A stretch of 64,000 bases of DNA from Palsa-739 sp036512155 (GTDB lineage Bacteria > Actinomycetota > Thermoleophilia > Gaiellales > Gaiellaceae). Of the stretch, positions 42,576-50,680 are shown piece by piece. The notes beneath the pieces were generated by a model. It saw only the letters and a list, made by a program, of their open reading frames with translations. It searched no databases and was not told the origin of the DNA. Location: positions 1-64,000 of the forward strand of contig DATCBD010000058.1 of the NCBI GenBank assembly GCA_036512155.1. The letters are read 5' to 3'. Each line of letters begins with the position of its first letter. Position 1 is the first letter of the stretch. Both the position numbers and the translations under genes were made by a program.

Positions 42576-44318
42576 TTAGGCTCCGGCCTGCCCTCCCGGG
42601 CAGATCCGGGTGAAGGACAAGATGTTGTCCGGGAACGTGGTGAAGATCGGATCGCCCCAGAACGTCTTCGGGGAGTCGAAGCAGTGGAAGTACTTCGTGC
42701 TGTACGTCGACCACCGCGGCCCGATGTAGATCGGGACGATGGGCATGTCGTTCAGGAAGAGCTTCTCGAGCTGAGTTGCTGCTGTCTGCTGCTTCTCGGG
42801 GTCGAGAGAATTCTTCCACTGGTTCAGGTACGGCGTCGCCGCGGGATCGGCGAAGTGCTCCCAGTTGCCCGTCGTCTCGCCGTCCTGCCCTGATGGGACG
42901 TAGGCGTTCTGCGACAGGTTGGCGTAGAGGAAGCCGTACGCGGAGCCTTGCGACCCGTTCTGCCAGAGCAGCGTCGGGTTCTTCGTTGCGTACGCATTCG
43001 GCTGCCAGGAGCCCCAGTCCGGCTCGAGCACTTCCTTCGAGCTGATGCCGATGTCGCTGAGGTTCTTCGCGATGATCTGATCCGAAGCGACCCAGTCCGA
43101 CCAGCCCGAGATCACGTGGATGTCGAGCGAGACCGGGTTGCCCTTCGGGTCGATGAGGTTGCTGCCCTTATACGTGAACCCGGCATCGGTGAGCATCTTT
43201 TTCGCCGCGGTCGGGTTGTAGGTCCCCATCGCCTTGGCCTGCGCTTTGACAGACGCGTCGGTCACCGAGCTCGGGAAGAGGAATTGGAGCCCGAGCGCAT
43301 CGGTGGGCGGCCCATACCCGTACTCTCCGAGCTTCGACACCGAGTTCCGGTCGATCGCGAGGCTGAGCGCCTTGCGGAAGGCGACGAGGCTGTAGGGGTA
43401 CTGCGTGTCGTCGAAGACGAGCGACGTCGGGTACGCCTTCGTCGCATAGAACGCGTGGAAATGCTTCGGATCCTTGGAGATATACGCCTGTGCGACGTTC
43501 GGGACGAAGTTGTGCGTCCAGTCGACCTGGCCGCTCTGGATCAGCGCGAGCGCGCTGTCGTTCGAGGCGGCCTGGACGTATTCGAGGCAGGGGATCTTCG
43601 GAAGGCCCGGCTGCCAGTAGTTCGGGTTCTTCGAGAAGACATAGTCCTGCGTCGTGAAGCGGGTGATCTTGTCGAACGGGCCGGAGCCGACGGGATTCGA
43701 GTTCGTGAACGTCGCCGGATCGGCCACCTTCGACCAGATGTGCTGCGGCACGATGAACTGCCGGTTCAGGGTCCCGGCGATGAACTGCGAGTCAGGCGTC
43801 TTCAACGTGATCGCCACGGTGTACGCACCGTGCGCGCGGATCGACTGCACGTTGTTGCCGGCACCGGTCAGGCCGATGCGGTCCATGGCCGCGTTCTGCT
43901 GGCCGGCCGTGAGGCTGTACACGACGTCGAGCGAGGTCAGCGGCTTGCCGTCCGACCACTTCACGCCGTGCGCGAGCTTGAGCGTCAGCGTCTTGTTGCC
44001 GTTGCTCCATTTCCATGTCCTTGCAAGCCACGGCACCGGCTTGAGGCCGCCCTCGCCGATGACGATGAGCGGCTCGTAGAACGCGCCCTGCACGAACGAG
44101 CCGCTTGGCAAGCCGGTCGCGGTATAGGGGTTGAAGTTCTTGACGAAGGCCGGGTCACCGGACCCCGTCATGACGAGGCACTTGTGTGCCGCCGCCAGTG
44201 CGGCCGCGTTGTTCGTCGCCGCCGGAGCCGAAGCGGTCCCGAGGAGGGCGAGAACGGCGAGGCCTGCAACGACCCCAACGACTGCGAGCCGTCGAGTTGA
44301 GCGGATACTGCGTCGCAT
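42576..44318 (-). CDS. Family 5 substrate-binding protein, likely for beta-glucosides
   Basis: A 580-residue exported binding protein. The signal peptide has a basic start RRSIRSTRR and the core LAVVGVVAGLAVLALLGTASA without a lipobox Cys. Family 5 features include KHCLVM-like opening, WKWSNGNKTLTLKLAHGVKWSDGKPLTSLDVVYSL and a Trp-rich C-terminal lobe (SGWSDWVASDQ, PDWGSWQPNAYA). Aromatic residues suit sugar stacking; the GH1 and LacI neighbours support a cello-oligosaccharide ligand. ATG 44318 has an AGGA site. It is the first gene of the operon. Confidence 0.91.
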   Translation of the reverse strand: MRRSIRSTRRLAVVGVVAGLAVLALLGTASAPAATNNAAALAAAHKCLVMTGSGDPAFVKNFNPYTATGLPSGSFVQGAFYEPLIVIGEGGLKPVPWLARTWKWSNGNKTLTLKLAHGVKWSDGKPLTSLDVVYSLTAGQQNAAMDRIGLTGAGNNVQSIRAHGAYTVAITLKTPDSQFIAGTLNRQFIVPQHIWSKVADPATFTNSNPVGSGPFDKITRFTTQDYVFSKNPNYWQPGLPKIPCLEYVQAASNDSALALIQSGQVDWTHNFVPNVAQAYISKDPKHFHAFYATKAYPTSLVFDDTQYPYSLVAFRKALSLAIDRNSVSKLGEYGYGPPTDALGLQFLFPSSVTDASVKAQAKAMGTYNPTAAKKMLTDAGFTYKGSNLIDPKGNPVSLDIHVISGWSDWVASDQIIAKNLSDIGISSKEVLEPDWGSWQPNAYATKNPTLLWQNGSQGSAYGFLYANLSQNAYVPSGQDGETTGNWEHFADPAATPYLNQWKNSLDPEKQQTAATQLEKLFLNDMPIVPIYIGPRWSTYSTKYFHCFDSPKTFWGDPIFTTFPDNILSFTRICPGGQAGA

Positions 44319-44381
44319 CTGCGGTCCTTTCTCGCCCGGCGTGGGGCGATTGGGGCGGGGTGGGCACCACGGCCCGTAAAC

Positions 44382-44472
44382 GTTTCCGGAACTGTTACCA
44401 CTGTTGGCAGAAGAAAGTCAAGGGGTGGTTACAGCCGTTTCCCCGTAAAGCGCCGAAAAAGTTTCCGGAAAC
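44382..44472. promoter_or_regulatory. LacI operators and divergent promoter region
   Basis: GTTTCCGGAAAC (44461-44472) is a perfect 12-bp palindrome beside the lacI start, and GTTTCCGGAAC (44382-44392) is a near copy. On the minus strand TTGACT (44416-44421) and TAACAG (44392-44397) form a possible -35/-10 pair with 18-bp spacing, and the second operator touches that -10. The sites are about 80 bp apart, allowing looping by a LacI tetramer. Confidence 0.68.
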
Positions 44473-44488
44473 GTGATTCAATGGAGCG

Positions 44489-45517
44489 ATGGCCGAGCTC
44501 GCACACTCACGGGTGACGATCCGGGAGGTGGCGGACGAGGCCGGCGTGTCGATCGCCACCGTTTCCCGCGTGCTCAACGACCGCGACGACGTGGCGCCCG
44601 AGACCCGGGAGCTCGTCTCCCGCATCATCCAGGAGCGCGGCTACATCGCCAACCGGAGCGCCCGGGGCCTCTCCGTCGGCCGCACCGGTCTCGTCGGGGT
44701 GCTCGTGCCGCTCGTCTACCCGGCCTACTTCTCCTCCATCCTCTCCGGCGCGACCGAGGCGCTGCAGGAGCACGACCTGCGCGCCGTCCTCTCGCCCACC
44801 GGGCACCAGCACGACCGCGAGGTGACGCTGCTCGACCGGCTCATGCACGGCCTCACCGACGGCGCCTTGATCGTGCTGCCCGAAGAGTCGAGCGAGGAGC
44901 TCGAGCGGCTCCTCGACGCCGGCTATCACTTCGTCGTCATCGACCCGCTGATGCCGCTCGACGACCGCATCCCGTCGGTCTCGGCCGCGCACACCTCGGG
45001 CGCCGACCAGGCGATGAAGCACCTGCTCGGTCTCGGGCATCGCCGGATCGCGATCATCACCGGGCCGGACGGTTGGGTGGCGACGGAGGACCGGCGCCGC
45101 GGCTATCACGCCGCGCTCGCAGCGGCGGGCATCCTTCCCGACCCGGAGCTCGAGGTCGAGTCGAACTTCGAGATCGACGGCGGCGAGCAGGCCGCCGCAG
45201 TGCTCCTCGACCTCGCGGAGCCGCCGACCGCGATCTTCGCCTTCAACGACAACCACGCGATCGGCGCGATCCAGGCGGCGCGCGCACGAGGCATCCGCGT
45301 TCCCGAGGATCTGTCCATCGTCGGCTTCGACGACGTCGAGCACGCGACGATCGTGACGCCGACGCTCACGACCGTCCGGCAGCCGCTCGCGGAGATGGGC
45401 CGGACGGCAGTCAGCCTGCTCACGCGCCTCCTCGAGCGTCAGAGCTTCGAGACGCTCCACGTCGAGCTCGCAACACGACTCGTCGTACGCGAGTCGAGCG
45501 GCCCCGTGCCTAGCTAA
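44489..45517 (+). CDS. LacI-family transcriptional regulator (divergent)
   Basis: A 342-residue repressor. The helix-turn-helix is VTIREVADEAGVSIATVSRVLNDRDDVAPETRELVSRIIQERGYIANRSARGLS. The effector domain shows GVLVPLVYPAYFSSILSGATEAL, HLLGLGHRRIAIITGPDGW and DLSIVGFDDVEHATIVTPTLTTVRQPLAEMG. ATG 44489 has TTCAAT six bases upstream, a possible leaderless -10. It is divergent from the binding-protein gene and probably holds the sugar operon off through the GTTTCCGGAAAC sites. A perfect hairpin begins at its stop codon. Confidence 0.93.
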   Translation: MAELAHSRVTIREVADEAGVSIATVSRVLNDRDDVAPETRELVSRIIQERGYIANRSARGLSVGRTGLVGVLVPLVYPAYFSSILSGATEALQEHDLRAVLSPTGHQHDREVTLLDRLMHGLTDGALIVLPEESSEELERLLDAGYHFVVIDPLMPLDDRIPSVSAAHTSGADQAMKHLLGLGHRRIAIITGPDGWVATEDRRRGYHAALAAAGILPDPELEVESNFEIDGGEQAAAVLLDLAEPPTAIFAFNDNHAIGAIQAARARGIRVPEDLSIVGFDDVEHATIVTPTLTTVRQPLAEMGRTAVSLLTRLLERQSFETLHVELATRLVVRESSGPVPS

Positions 45518-45544
45518 GGCGAAAGTGCTGCGCACTTTCGCCTT
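45516..45544 (+). terminator. 13-bp hairpin at the lacI stop (repeat core, forward)
   Basis: Arms 45516-45528 and 45532-45544 pair perfectly (AAGGCGAAAGTGC with GCACTTTCGCCTT) around a TGC loop. The arm overlaps the last two bases of the TAA stop. The 19-base core GAAAGTGCTGCGCACTTTC recurs inverted at the end of zur. Confidence 0.65.
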
Positions 45545-45552
45545 GTGAGGGT

Positions 45553-45592
45553 TCCCGCTTCGCGGGAGCGGACGCGGGCAAAGCCCGCGTCC
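45553..45592. repeat. Two further triloop hairpins in the lacI-zur spacer
   Basis: TCCCGC-TTC-GCGGGA (45553-45567) and GGACGCGGGC-AAA-GCCCGCGTCC (45570-45592) are perfect inverted repeats with three-base loops, following the terminator by a few bases. From 45593 to 45695 I see only a weak TGGC-GAA-GCCA (45648-45658) and no gene. Confidence 0.6.
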
Positions 45593-45695
45593 TCTTACGA
45601 GTGTGAGCGACCGCAGCGTTCGAGCCGGCCGCACCAGCGCGCGGGGATGGCGAAGCCACCACCGTGCGCGCAGAACGAGACCGTCGCTAAGACCC

Positions 45696-46175
45696 TCAAG
45701 AGCTCGAAGCGGGTACCTCTTCAGCCTGAAAGTGCGCAGCACTTTCAGGCTCTAAGCAGGCGTCGCAGACGCCGCGCAGGACGACGTCGTGCGCGGCGGC
45801 GTAGCCGGTCTGTCCTTCGACCTTGTGCAGCGCCTGCTCCAGCTCCGGGTCGGCGAACGCCTCGACCTTGCCGCAGTCCGCGCACACGAGATGGTGGTGG
45901 TGCTCTCCGTCGGGCTGGACGGGCTCGTAACGCGCCGTCGGCGCGCCGACGTCGACGCGCTGCAGGAAACCGTCGCGTGTGAGCTGCTCGAGGCTGCGAT
46001 AGATGCTCGCGATGCCCACGGGGCGGCCCTCGGCGCGCAGGCCGTCGAAGATCTCCTGGGCGGTGACGCAGCACCGCTGCCGGCCGAGCAGCTCGATCAC
46101 GGCGCGGCGGGCGGCGCTGTTCCGGTGCCCCATGCGGCGGAGTGACTCCGTCGTCGTCTCGATCCAGTCGGGCAT
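45696..46175 (-). CDS. zur: Fur-family zinc regulator (Zur-like)
   Basis: A 159-residue Fur-family repressor. The winged helix spans about 11-80 (RRMGHRNSAARRAVIELLG, VTAQEIFDGLRAEGRPVGIASIYRSLEQLTRDGFLQRVDVG). The metal region has EHHHHLVCADCGKVEAF with C98/C101 and GVCDAC with C137/C140, a structural zinc site. The divergent ZnuACBB operon and a box between them argue for Zur rather than Fur. Residues 142-151 are encoded by a repeat hairpin, giving an unusual tail. TATTCT lies eight bases before ATG 46175. Confidence 0.88.
   Translation of the reverse strand: MPDWIETTTESLRRMGHRNSAARRAVIELLGRQRCCVTAQEIFDGLRAEGRPVGIASIYRSLEQLTRDGFLQRVDVGAPTARYEPVQPDGEHHHHLVCADCGKVEAFADPELEQALHKVEGQTGYAAAHDVVLRGVCDACLEPESAAHFQAEEVPASSS
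45723..45751 (-). terminator. 13-bp hairpin inside the zur 3' end (repeat core, reverse)
   Basis: Arms 45723-45735 and 45739-45751 pair perfectly (AGCCTGAAAGTGC with GCACTTTCAGGCT) around a GCA loop. Read on the minus strand it contains the same GAAAGTGCTGCGCACTTTC as the lacI terminator. It lies within the zur coding frame, 25 bases before the stop codon. Confidence 0.6.
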
Positions 46176-46183
46176 ACCGGACA

Positions 46184-46216
46184 AGAATACATAGCGAGAA
46201 TGATTATCGGTAGACT
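46184..46216. promoter_or_regulatory. Zur box between divergent zur and znuA promoters
   Basis: GAGAATGATTATC (46196-46208) is a 13-bp imperfect palindrome resembling Fur/Zur boxes (reverse: GATAATCATTCTC). It lies between TATTCT (46184-46189, minus strand, zur) and TAGACT (46211-46216, plus strand, znuA), each eight bases from its ATG. Zinc-loaded Zur bound here would shut both genes. Confidence 0.72.
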
Positions 46217-46224
46217 CGCCGACC

Positions 46225-47112
46225 ATGCGCAAACTGCTGATCGTCCTTCCCGTGCTCCTCGCCGCTCTCGCCGCCGGGCGCGCGCAGGCCTCCGGCCCAA
46301 TCCAGGTGGTCGCAGCCGAGAACTTCTGGGGCAGCATCGCCGCCCAGCTCGGCGGCGACCGCGTCCACGTCACGAGCGTCATCACGAATCCCGCAACCGA
46401 CCCGCACGACTACGAACCCAGCGCCGTCGACGCCCGCACCTTCGCGGGCGCGCAGATGGCGATCGTCAACGGCGTCGGCTACGACCCGTGGGCGCCAAAG
46501 CTCATCGCCGCGAACCCCGTCAAGGGGCGCGTAGTCCTCACCGTCGGCGACCTCGTCGGCATCAAGCCGGGCAGCAACCCGCACCGCTGGTACTCGCCGG
46601 CGAACGTGCAGCAGGTGATCGCGGCCATCGTCCGCGACTACTCGAAGCTCGATCCGAAGGACGCGGCGTACTTCGCGCGCCAGAGGGCGCAGCTCGAGAC
46701 GAAGGGCCTCGCGGAATACAAGAATCTCATCGCGACGATCAAGCGGCGATTCGGCGGCACGCCGGTCGGCGCGTCCGAGAGCATCTTCGCGCCGCTCGCC
46801 CAGGCGCTCGGGCTGAAGCTGATCACGCCGTACTCGTTCCTGAAGGCGATCAGCGAGGGCGCGGAGCCGACGGCGGCCGACAAGACGACGATCGACCGCC
46901 AGATCGCGAACAAGCAGATCAAGGTCTGGGTCTTCAACAGCCAGAACAGCACGCCTGACGTCGCCCGCCTGACCGACGCCGCGCGGAAGCAGGGCATTCC
47001 GGTCACGACGATCACCGAGACGCTCACGCCGGCGACGGCGACGTTCCAGCAGTGGCAGGTGCGACAGCTGAAGGCGCTCGTGCTCGCGCTGGCGAAGGGC
47101 GTGCGGCCGTGA
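46225..47112 (+). CDS. znuA: Zinc ABC transporter substrate-binding protein
   Basis: A 295-residue metal-binding protein of family 9. A signal peptide (RKLLIVLPVLLAALAAGRAQA) has no lipobox Cys. Metal ligands are likely in DPHDYEPS, NPHRWYSP and the later ASESIFAPLAQALGL and TITETLTP segments. There is no His-rich loop of the E. coli ZnuA type. It is first in the znuACBB operon, overlaps znuC by GTGA, and is preceded by a Zur box. Manganese as substrate is not excluded, but the box favours zinc. Confidence 0.88.
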   Translation: MRKLLIVLPVLLAALAAGRAQASGPIQVVAAENFWGSIAAQLGGDRVHVTSVITNPATDPHDYEPSAVDARTFAGAQMAIVNGVGYDPWAPKLIAANPVKGRVVLTVGDLVGIKPGSNPHRWYSPANVQQVIAAIVRDYSKLDPKDAAYFARQRAQLETKGLAEYKNLIATIKRRFGGTPVGASESIFAPLAQALGLKLITPYSFLKAISEGAEPTAADKTTIDRQIANKQIKVWVFNSQNSTPDVARLTDAARKQGIPVTTITETLTPATATFQQWQVRQLKALVLALAKGVRP

Positions 47113-47903
47113 CGGCCGTCACGTTCGAGGGCGCCGAGGCACGCATCGGCGGGACGACGATCTGGCGGGACGTCTCGCTCACCGTGGAGCGCGGCCAGTT
47201 CGTGGCCGTCCTGGGGCCGAACGGGTCGGGCAAGTCGACGCTCGTCCGGGCCGTGCTCGGACTGCAGCCGCTCGCGGCCGGCAGCGCGTCCGTGCTCGGG
47301 CGGCCGGCGGGCGAGGCGAACGACCGCATCGGATACCTGCCGCAGCGGCGGAGCTTCGATGAGAGCACGCGCATCCGCGGCGCCGACGTCGTCCGCCTCG
47401 GGCTCGACGGCGCCCGCTGGGGTCTCCCGCTTCCAGGTGCGCGCAGCCGCGCGGCCACACGCCGCGTCGCGGAGGTGATCGAGCTCGTCTCGGCGACCGC
47501 GTATGCGGACAAGCCGATCGGCGAGCTTTCCGGCGGCGAACAGCAGCGCCTGCTCATCGCGCAGGCGCTCGCGCGCCGCCCGCAGCTGCTGCTCCTCGAC
47601 GAGCCGCTCGACAGTCTCGACCTCCCCAACCAGGCGGGCGTCGCGGCGCTCGTGCGCACCATCTGCCGCGAGGAGGACGTCACCGTCCTGCTCGTCGCGC
47701 ACGACGTCAATCCGATCCTCGGCTACCTCGACGGCGTCATCTACGTCGCGGGTGGAACCGCAGTCGAGGGTGCACCGGAGGACGTCATCTCCGCCGAGAC
47801 GCTGAGTGCGCTGTACGGCGTGCCGATCGACGTTCTCCGCGCGTCCGATGGGCGGCTCGTGGTGGTCGGCGCGCCCGACCTGCACGGGCACCATGCTCAC
47901 TAG
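47109..47903 (+). CDS. znuC: Zinc ABC transporter ATPase
   Basis: A 264-residue ATPase. Walker A is GPNGSGKST near 36-44, the Q-loop YLPQRRSF, the signature LSGGEQQRLLIAQALARRPQ and Walker B LLLLDEP. The H-loop is VAHDVNP. The His-containing end LHGHHAH might bind metal. GTG 47109 overlaps the znuA stop; the first permease starts 11 bp before its stop. Confidence 0.9.
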   Translation: MTAVTFEGAEARIGGTTIWRDVSLTVERGQFVAVLGPNGSGKSTLVRAVLGLQPLAAGSASVLGRPAGEANDRIGYLPQRRSFDESTRIRGADVVRLGLDGARWGLPLPGARSRAATRRVAEVIELVSATAYADKPIGELSGGEQQRLLIAQALARRPQLLLLDEPLDSLDLPNQAGVAALVRTICREEDVTVLLVAHDVNPILGYLDGVIYVAGGTAVEGAPEDVISAETLSALYGVPIDVLRASDGRLVVVGAPDLHGHHAH

Positions 47904-48741
47904 CTCGGTCTTCACCGGACTCTCGTGGAACCCGGTCGACGACGTCCACGCGCTCTTCACCGACCCGTTCATGCAGCACGCGCTCGCGGCGGGGACGATC
48001 GTCGCCGTCATGGCCGGCGTCATCGGCTGGTTCATGGTGCTGCGCCGGCAGACGTTCGCCGGGCACACGCTCTCGCTCACCGCGTTCACCGGCGCGTCCG
48101 CGGCGGTGCTCGCGGGCGTCCCCATCGTCCTCGGGTACTTCACCGTCTGCGGCCTCGGCGCGCTCGCGCTCGCCGGCGCGTCCGGCCCGCGCCGCAGCCA
48201 GGGAACCGAGTCGGCGGCGACGGGGTCGATCCAGGCTTTCGCGCTCGGGCTCGGCTTTCTCTTCGTCAGCCTCTACCACGGGGTGCTCAACGGGCTCGAC
48301 TCGTTGCTCTTCGGAACGTTCCTCGGCATCACGAGCTCGCAGGTGTTCGTGTTGCTCGTCGTCGCCGCCATAGCGATCGCTCTCGTCGCCGTCGCCGCAC
48401 GGCCGCTGCTCTTCGCCTCGGTCGACCCCGACGTCGCCCGCGCGTCGGGCGTCCGCGTGCAGCTGCTCGGCCTCGGTTTCCTGCTCGTTCTTGGTCTCTC
48501 GGTGGCGGAGACGAGCCAGATCACCGGTGCGCTGCTCGTCTTCGCGCTGCTCGTGACGCCCGCCGCGACGGCGCAGCGCCTGACGACGCGGCCGCTCGCC
48601 GGCGTCGTGCTGTCGGTCGCGCTCGCGCTCCTCGTCACGTGGCTCGGGCTCGCGCTCGCGTACTTCTCCGTCTACCCGGTCGGCTTCTACATCACGTCCC
48701 TCTCGTTCGCGCTCTACGTCCTCGCGCGGATGTTTGCTTAG
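47893..48741 (+). CDS. znuB: Zinc ABC transporter permease, first subunit
   Basis: A 282-residue family 3 (ABC-3) permease with about eight membrane helices. It shows FMVLRRQTFAGHTLSLTAFTGASAAVLAGVP and the coupling region ARPLLFASVDPDVARASGVRVQLLGLGFLLVLGLSVAETSQITGALLVFALLVTPAATAQ. The ATG at 47893 lies inside the ATPase gene. A second, different permease follows, so the pore is probably a heterodimer. Confidence 0.9.
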   Translation: MLTSSVFTGLSWNPVDDVHALFTDPFMQHALAAGTIVAVMAGVIGWFMVLRRQTFAGHTLSLTAFTGASAAVLAGVPIVLGYFTVCGLGALALAGASGPRRSQGTESAATGSIQAFALGLGFLFVSLYHGVLNGLDSLLFGTFLGITSSQVFVLLVVAAIAIALVAVAARPLLFASVDPDVARASGVRVQLLGLGFLLVLGLSVAETSQITGALLVFALLVTPAATAQRLTTRPLAGVVLSVALALLVTWLGLALAYFSVYPVGFYITSLSFALYVLARMFA

Positions 48742-48754
48742 TGGCCCGTCACTG

Positions 48755-49573
48755 ATGCTCGCGCAGGAGTTCATGCGCAACGCGCTCATCGCGGGCAGCT
48801 TCGTCGGCATCGCGTGCGGCCTCGTGGGCTGGTTCGTCGTGCTGCGCGCGCAGGTGTTCGCCGGCGACGCGCTGAGCCACGTTGCGTTCACCGGCGCGCT
48901 CGCCGCCGCGGCGCTCGGCATCGACATCAGAGCCGGCCTCTTCCTCGCGACCATCCTCGGCGGCGTCGTCATGGGAGCGCTCGGCGACCGCGCACGGGCC
49001 GACGACGTCGTCATCGGGACGCTCTTCGCGTGGACACTCGGGCTGGGCGTCCTCTTCCTCACCATCTTTACGACGAACGGCAGCGGCTCAAACGGGACGG
49101 CCGGCGTGCGCGTGCTCTTCGGGTCGATCTTCGGATTGAGCACGACCGACGTGCGCATCTCGGTCGTGCTCGCGGTGGCGGCCGTGGCCGTCCTCGCCGT
49201 GCTGGGCCGACCGCTGCTCTTCGCCTCGCTCGACGGCGCCGTCGCGGCTGCCCAGGGCGTCCCGGTGCGCATGATCGGGCTTGTGTTCCTCGGGCTCGTC
49301 GGGCTCGTCGCGGCCCAGGCGACGCAGGCGGTCGGCGCGCTCCTCCTCCTCGGCCTGCTCGCCGCGCCCGCCGGGGCGGCGCACCGGCTGACCGGGCGGC
49401 CCTACCTCGGCCTCGGGCTGTCAGCGCTCTTCGCCCTCGGCTCCGTCTGGGTCGGGCTCACCCTCAGCTACGTGTTCCCGACCCTGCCGCCGAGCACCAT
49501 GATCATCTCGACCGCGGCCGGGATCTACGTGACAGCGAGAAGTTTGTCGCCGCTCCGTCGTCTAGTAGGTTGA
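48755..49573 (+). CDS. Zinc ABC transporter permease, second subunit
   Basis: A 272-residue ABC-3 permease homologous to the preceding gene: WFVVLRAQVFAGDALSHVAFTGALAAAALG and RPLLFASLDGAVAAAQGVPVRMIGLVFLGLVGLVAAQATQAVGALLLLGLLAAPAGAAHRL. I use ATG 48755, 13 bp after the first permease; a TTG at 48734 would overlap it. Paired permeases are known for some metal importers of this class (for example SitCD and TroCD). Confidence 0.88.
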   Translation: MLAQEFMRNALIAGSFVGIACGLVGWFVVLRAQVFAGDALSHVAFTGALAAAALGIDIRAGLFLATILGGVVMGALGDRARADDVVIGTLFAWTLGLGVLFLTIFTTNGSGSNGTAGVRVLFGSIFGLSTTDVRISVVLAVAAVAVLAVLGRPLLFASLDGAVAAAQGVPVRMIGLVFLGLVGLVAAQATQAVGALLLLGLLAAPAGAAHRLTGRPYLGLGLSALFALGSVWVGLTLSYVFPTLPPSTMIISTAAGIYVTARSLSPLRRLVG

Positions 49574-49606
49574 GCCTCAGGCCGACGAGACCACGAAGGA
49601 GACGAC

Positions 49607-50680
49607 ATGCCGAAGACTTTGCTGCTGGTCGGGACCCGCAAGGGCGCCTTCCTCCTGGAGAGCGACGCCGACCGCCGCGACTGGACCGTGCGCGGCCCGT
49701 ACTGCGAGGCCTGGCCGGTCTACCACGCCGTCCACGACGCAGTGACGGGCACGATTTACGCCGCCGCCGCGAGCGAATGGCACGGCTCCGCCATCTGGCG
49801 GAGCAGCGACCTCGGCGAGACGTGGGCGATGTCGAGCGAGGGCATCTCCTACGGCGAGGACAGCCCCCGCAAGGTGTCGAAGGTCTCGACGCTCGCGGCG
49901 CGGAACGGCCGCGTGCTGGCCGGGGTGGAGGCGCCCGGCATCTTCGAGAGCAAGGACGGCGGCGAGACGTTCTCGCTCCTGACGACGCTCGCGGGGCAGC
50001 CCGGCAGCGAGGCGTGGGACGATCCGGCGAATCAGCCGCCCGGGCATCTCGGCATCTCCGCGATCGCGCTCGACAAGGAGAACGACTCGCGCTTCTGGGC
50101 GATCGTGCAGGGCGTCGGCCTGTTCGAGACGACGGACGACGCGACCTCGTGGACGCCGCGCAACCGCGGGCTCCGCGCCGACTGGCCGCGGCCGCACGAG
50201 GAGGTCGGGTTCTGCGTGCACAAGGTGGTGCGCTCCGACGACAAGCGGCTGTACCAGCAGAACCACGTCGGCATGCACCGCAGCGACGACGACGGGCACA
50301 CGTGGACGGAGATCACCGAAGGCCTGCCGACCGAGTTCGGCTTCGCTGCCGCCGCGCACCCGCACGACCGCGACACGTTCTACGTCGTGCCGCTCGCGCC
50401 GTTGCACGGCCGGACGATGCCCGACGGAAAGGCGACCGTCTGGCAGACGAAGGACGCCGGCTCGAGCTGGAAGCCGCTCCGCAAAGGCCTGCCGCAGGAG
50501 AACGCGAACCTCGGCGTGCTGCGCGAGGCGATGGCGATCGACACGTACGACGTCCCCGGCCTCTACTTCGGCACGAGCACCGGTCAGCTGTTCGCATCGA
50601 ACGACGAAGGCGGGAGTTGGAGCGAGATCGCGAGCTACCTGCCGCCGATCTCGTCGGTCGAGGTCGCGATCCTCGACTGA
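49607..50680 (+). CDS. Asp-box beta-propeller (BNR/sortilin-like) protein
   Basis: A 357-residue cytoplasmic protein with no signal peptide. It opens TLLLVGTRKGAFLLESD and carries six Asp-box-like turns: SSDLGETW (66-73), SKDGGETF, TTDDATSW, SDDDGHTW, TKDAGSSW and SNDEGGSW. This makes a six- or seven-bladed propeller like sialidases and sortilins, but catalytic residues of sialidases are not evident. A GGAG site precedes ATG 49607. Its stop overlaps the MoaD/ThiS-like start in TGATG, a tight pairing whose meaning is unknown. Confidence 0.85.
   Translation: MPKTLLLVGTRKGAFLLESDADRRDWTVRGPYCEAWPVYHAVHDAVTGTIYAAAASEWHGSAIWRSSDLGETWAMSSEGISYGEDSPRKVSKVSTLAARNGRVLAGVEAPGIFESKDGGETFSLLTTLAGQPGSEAWDDPANQPPGHLGISAIALDKENDSRFWAIVQGVGLFETTDDATSWTPRNRGLRADWPRPHEEVGFCVHKVVRSDDKRLYQQNHVGMHRSDDDGHTWTEITEGLPTEFGFAAAAHPHDRDTFYVVPLAPLHGRTMPDGKATVWQTKDAGSSWKPLRKGLPQENANLGVLREAMAIDTYDVPGLYFGTSTGQLFASNDEGGSWSEIASYLPPISSVEVAILD

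Noticed and set aside
45516..45751. CRISPR array or integron attC series in the hairpin-rich spacer
   Set aside because: The palindromes differ in sequence and spacing, there are no regular direct repeats or spacers, and no cas or integrase gene.
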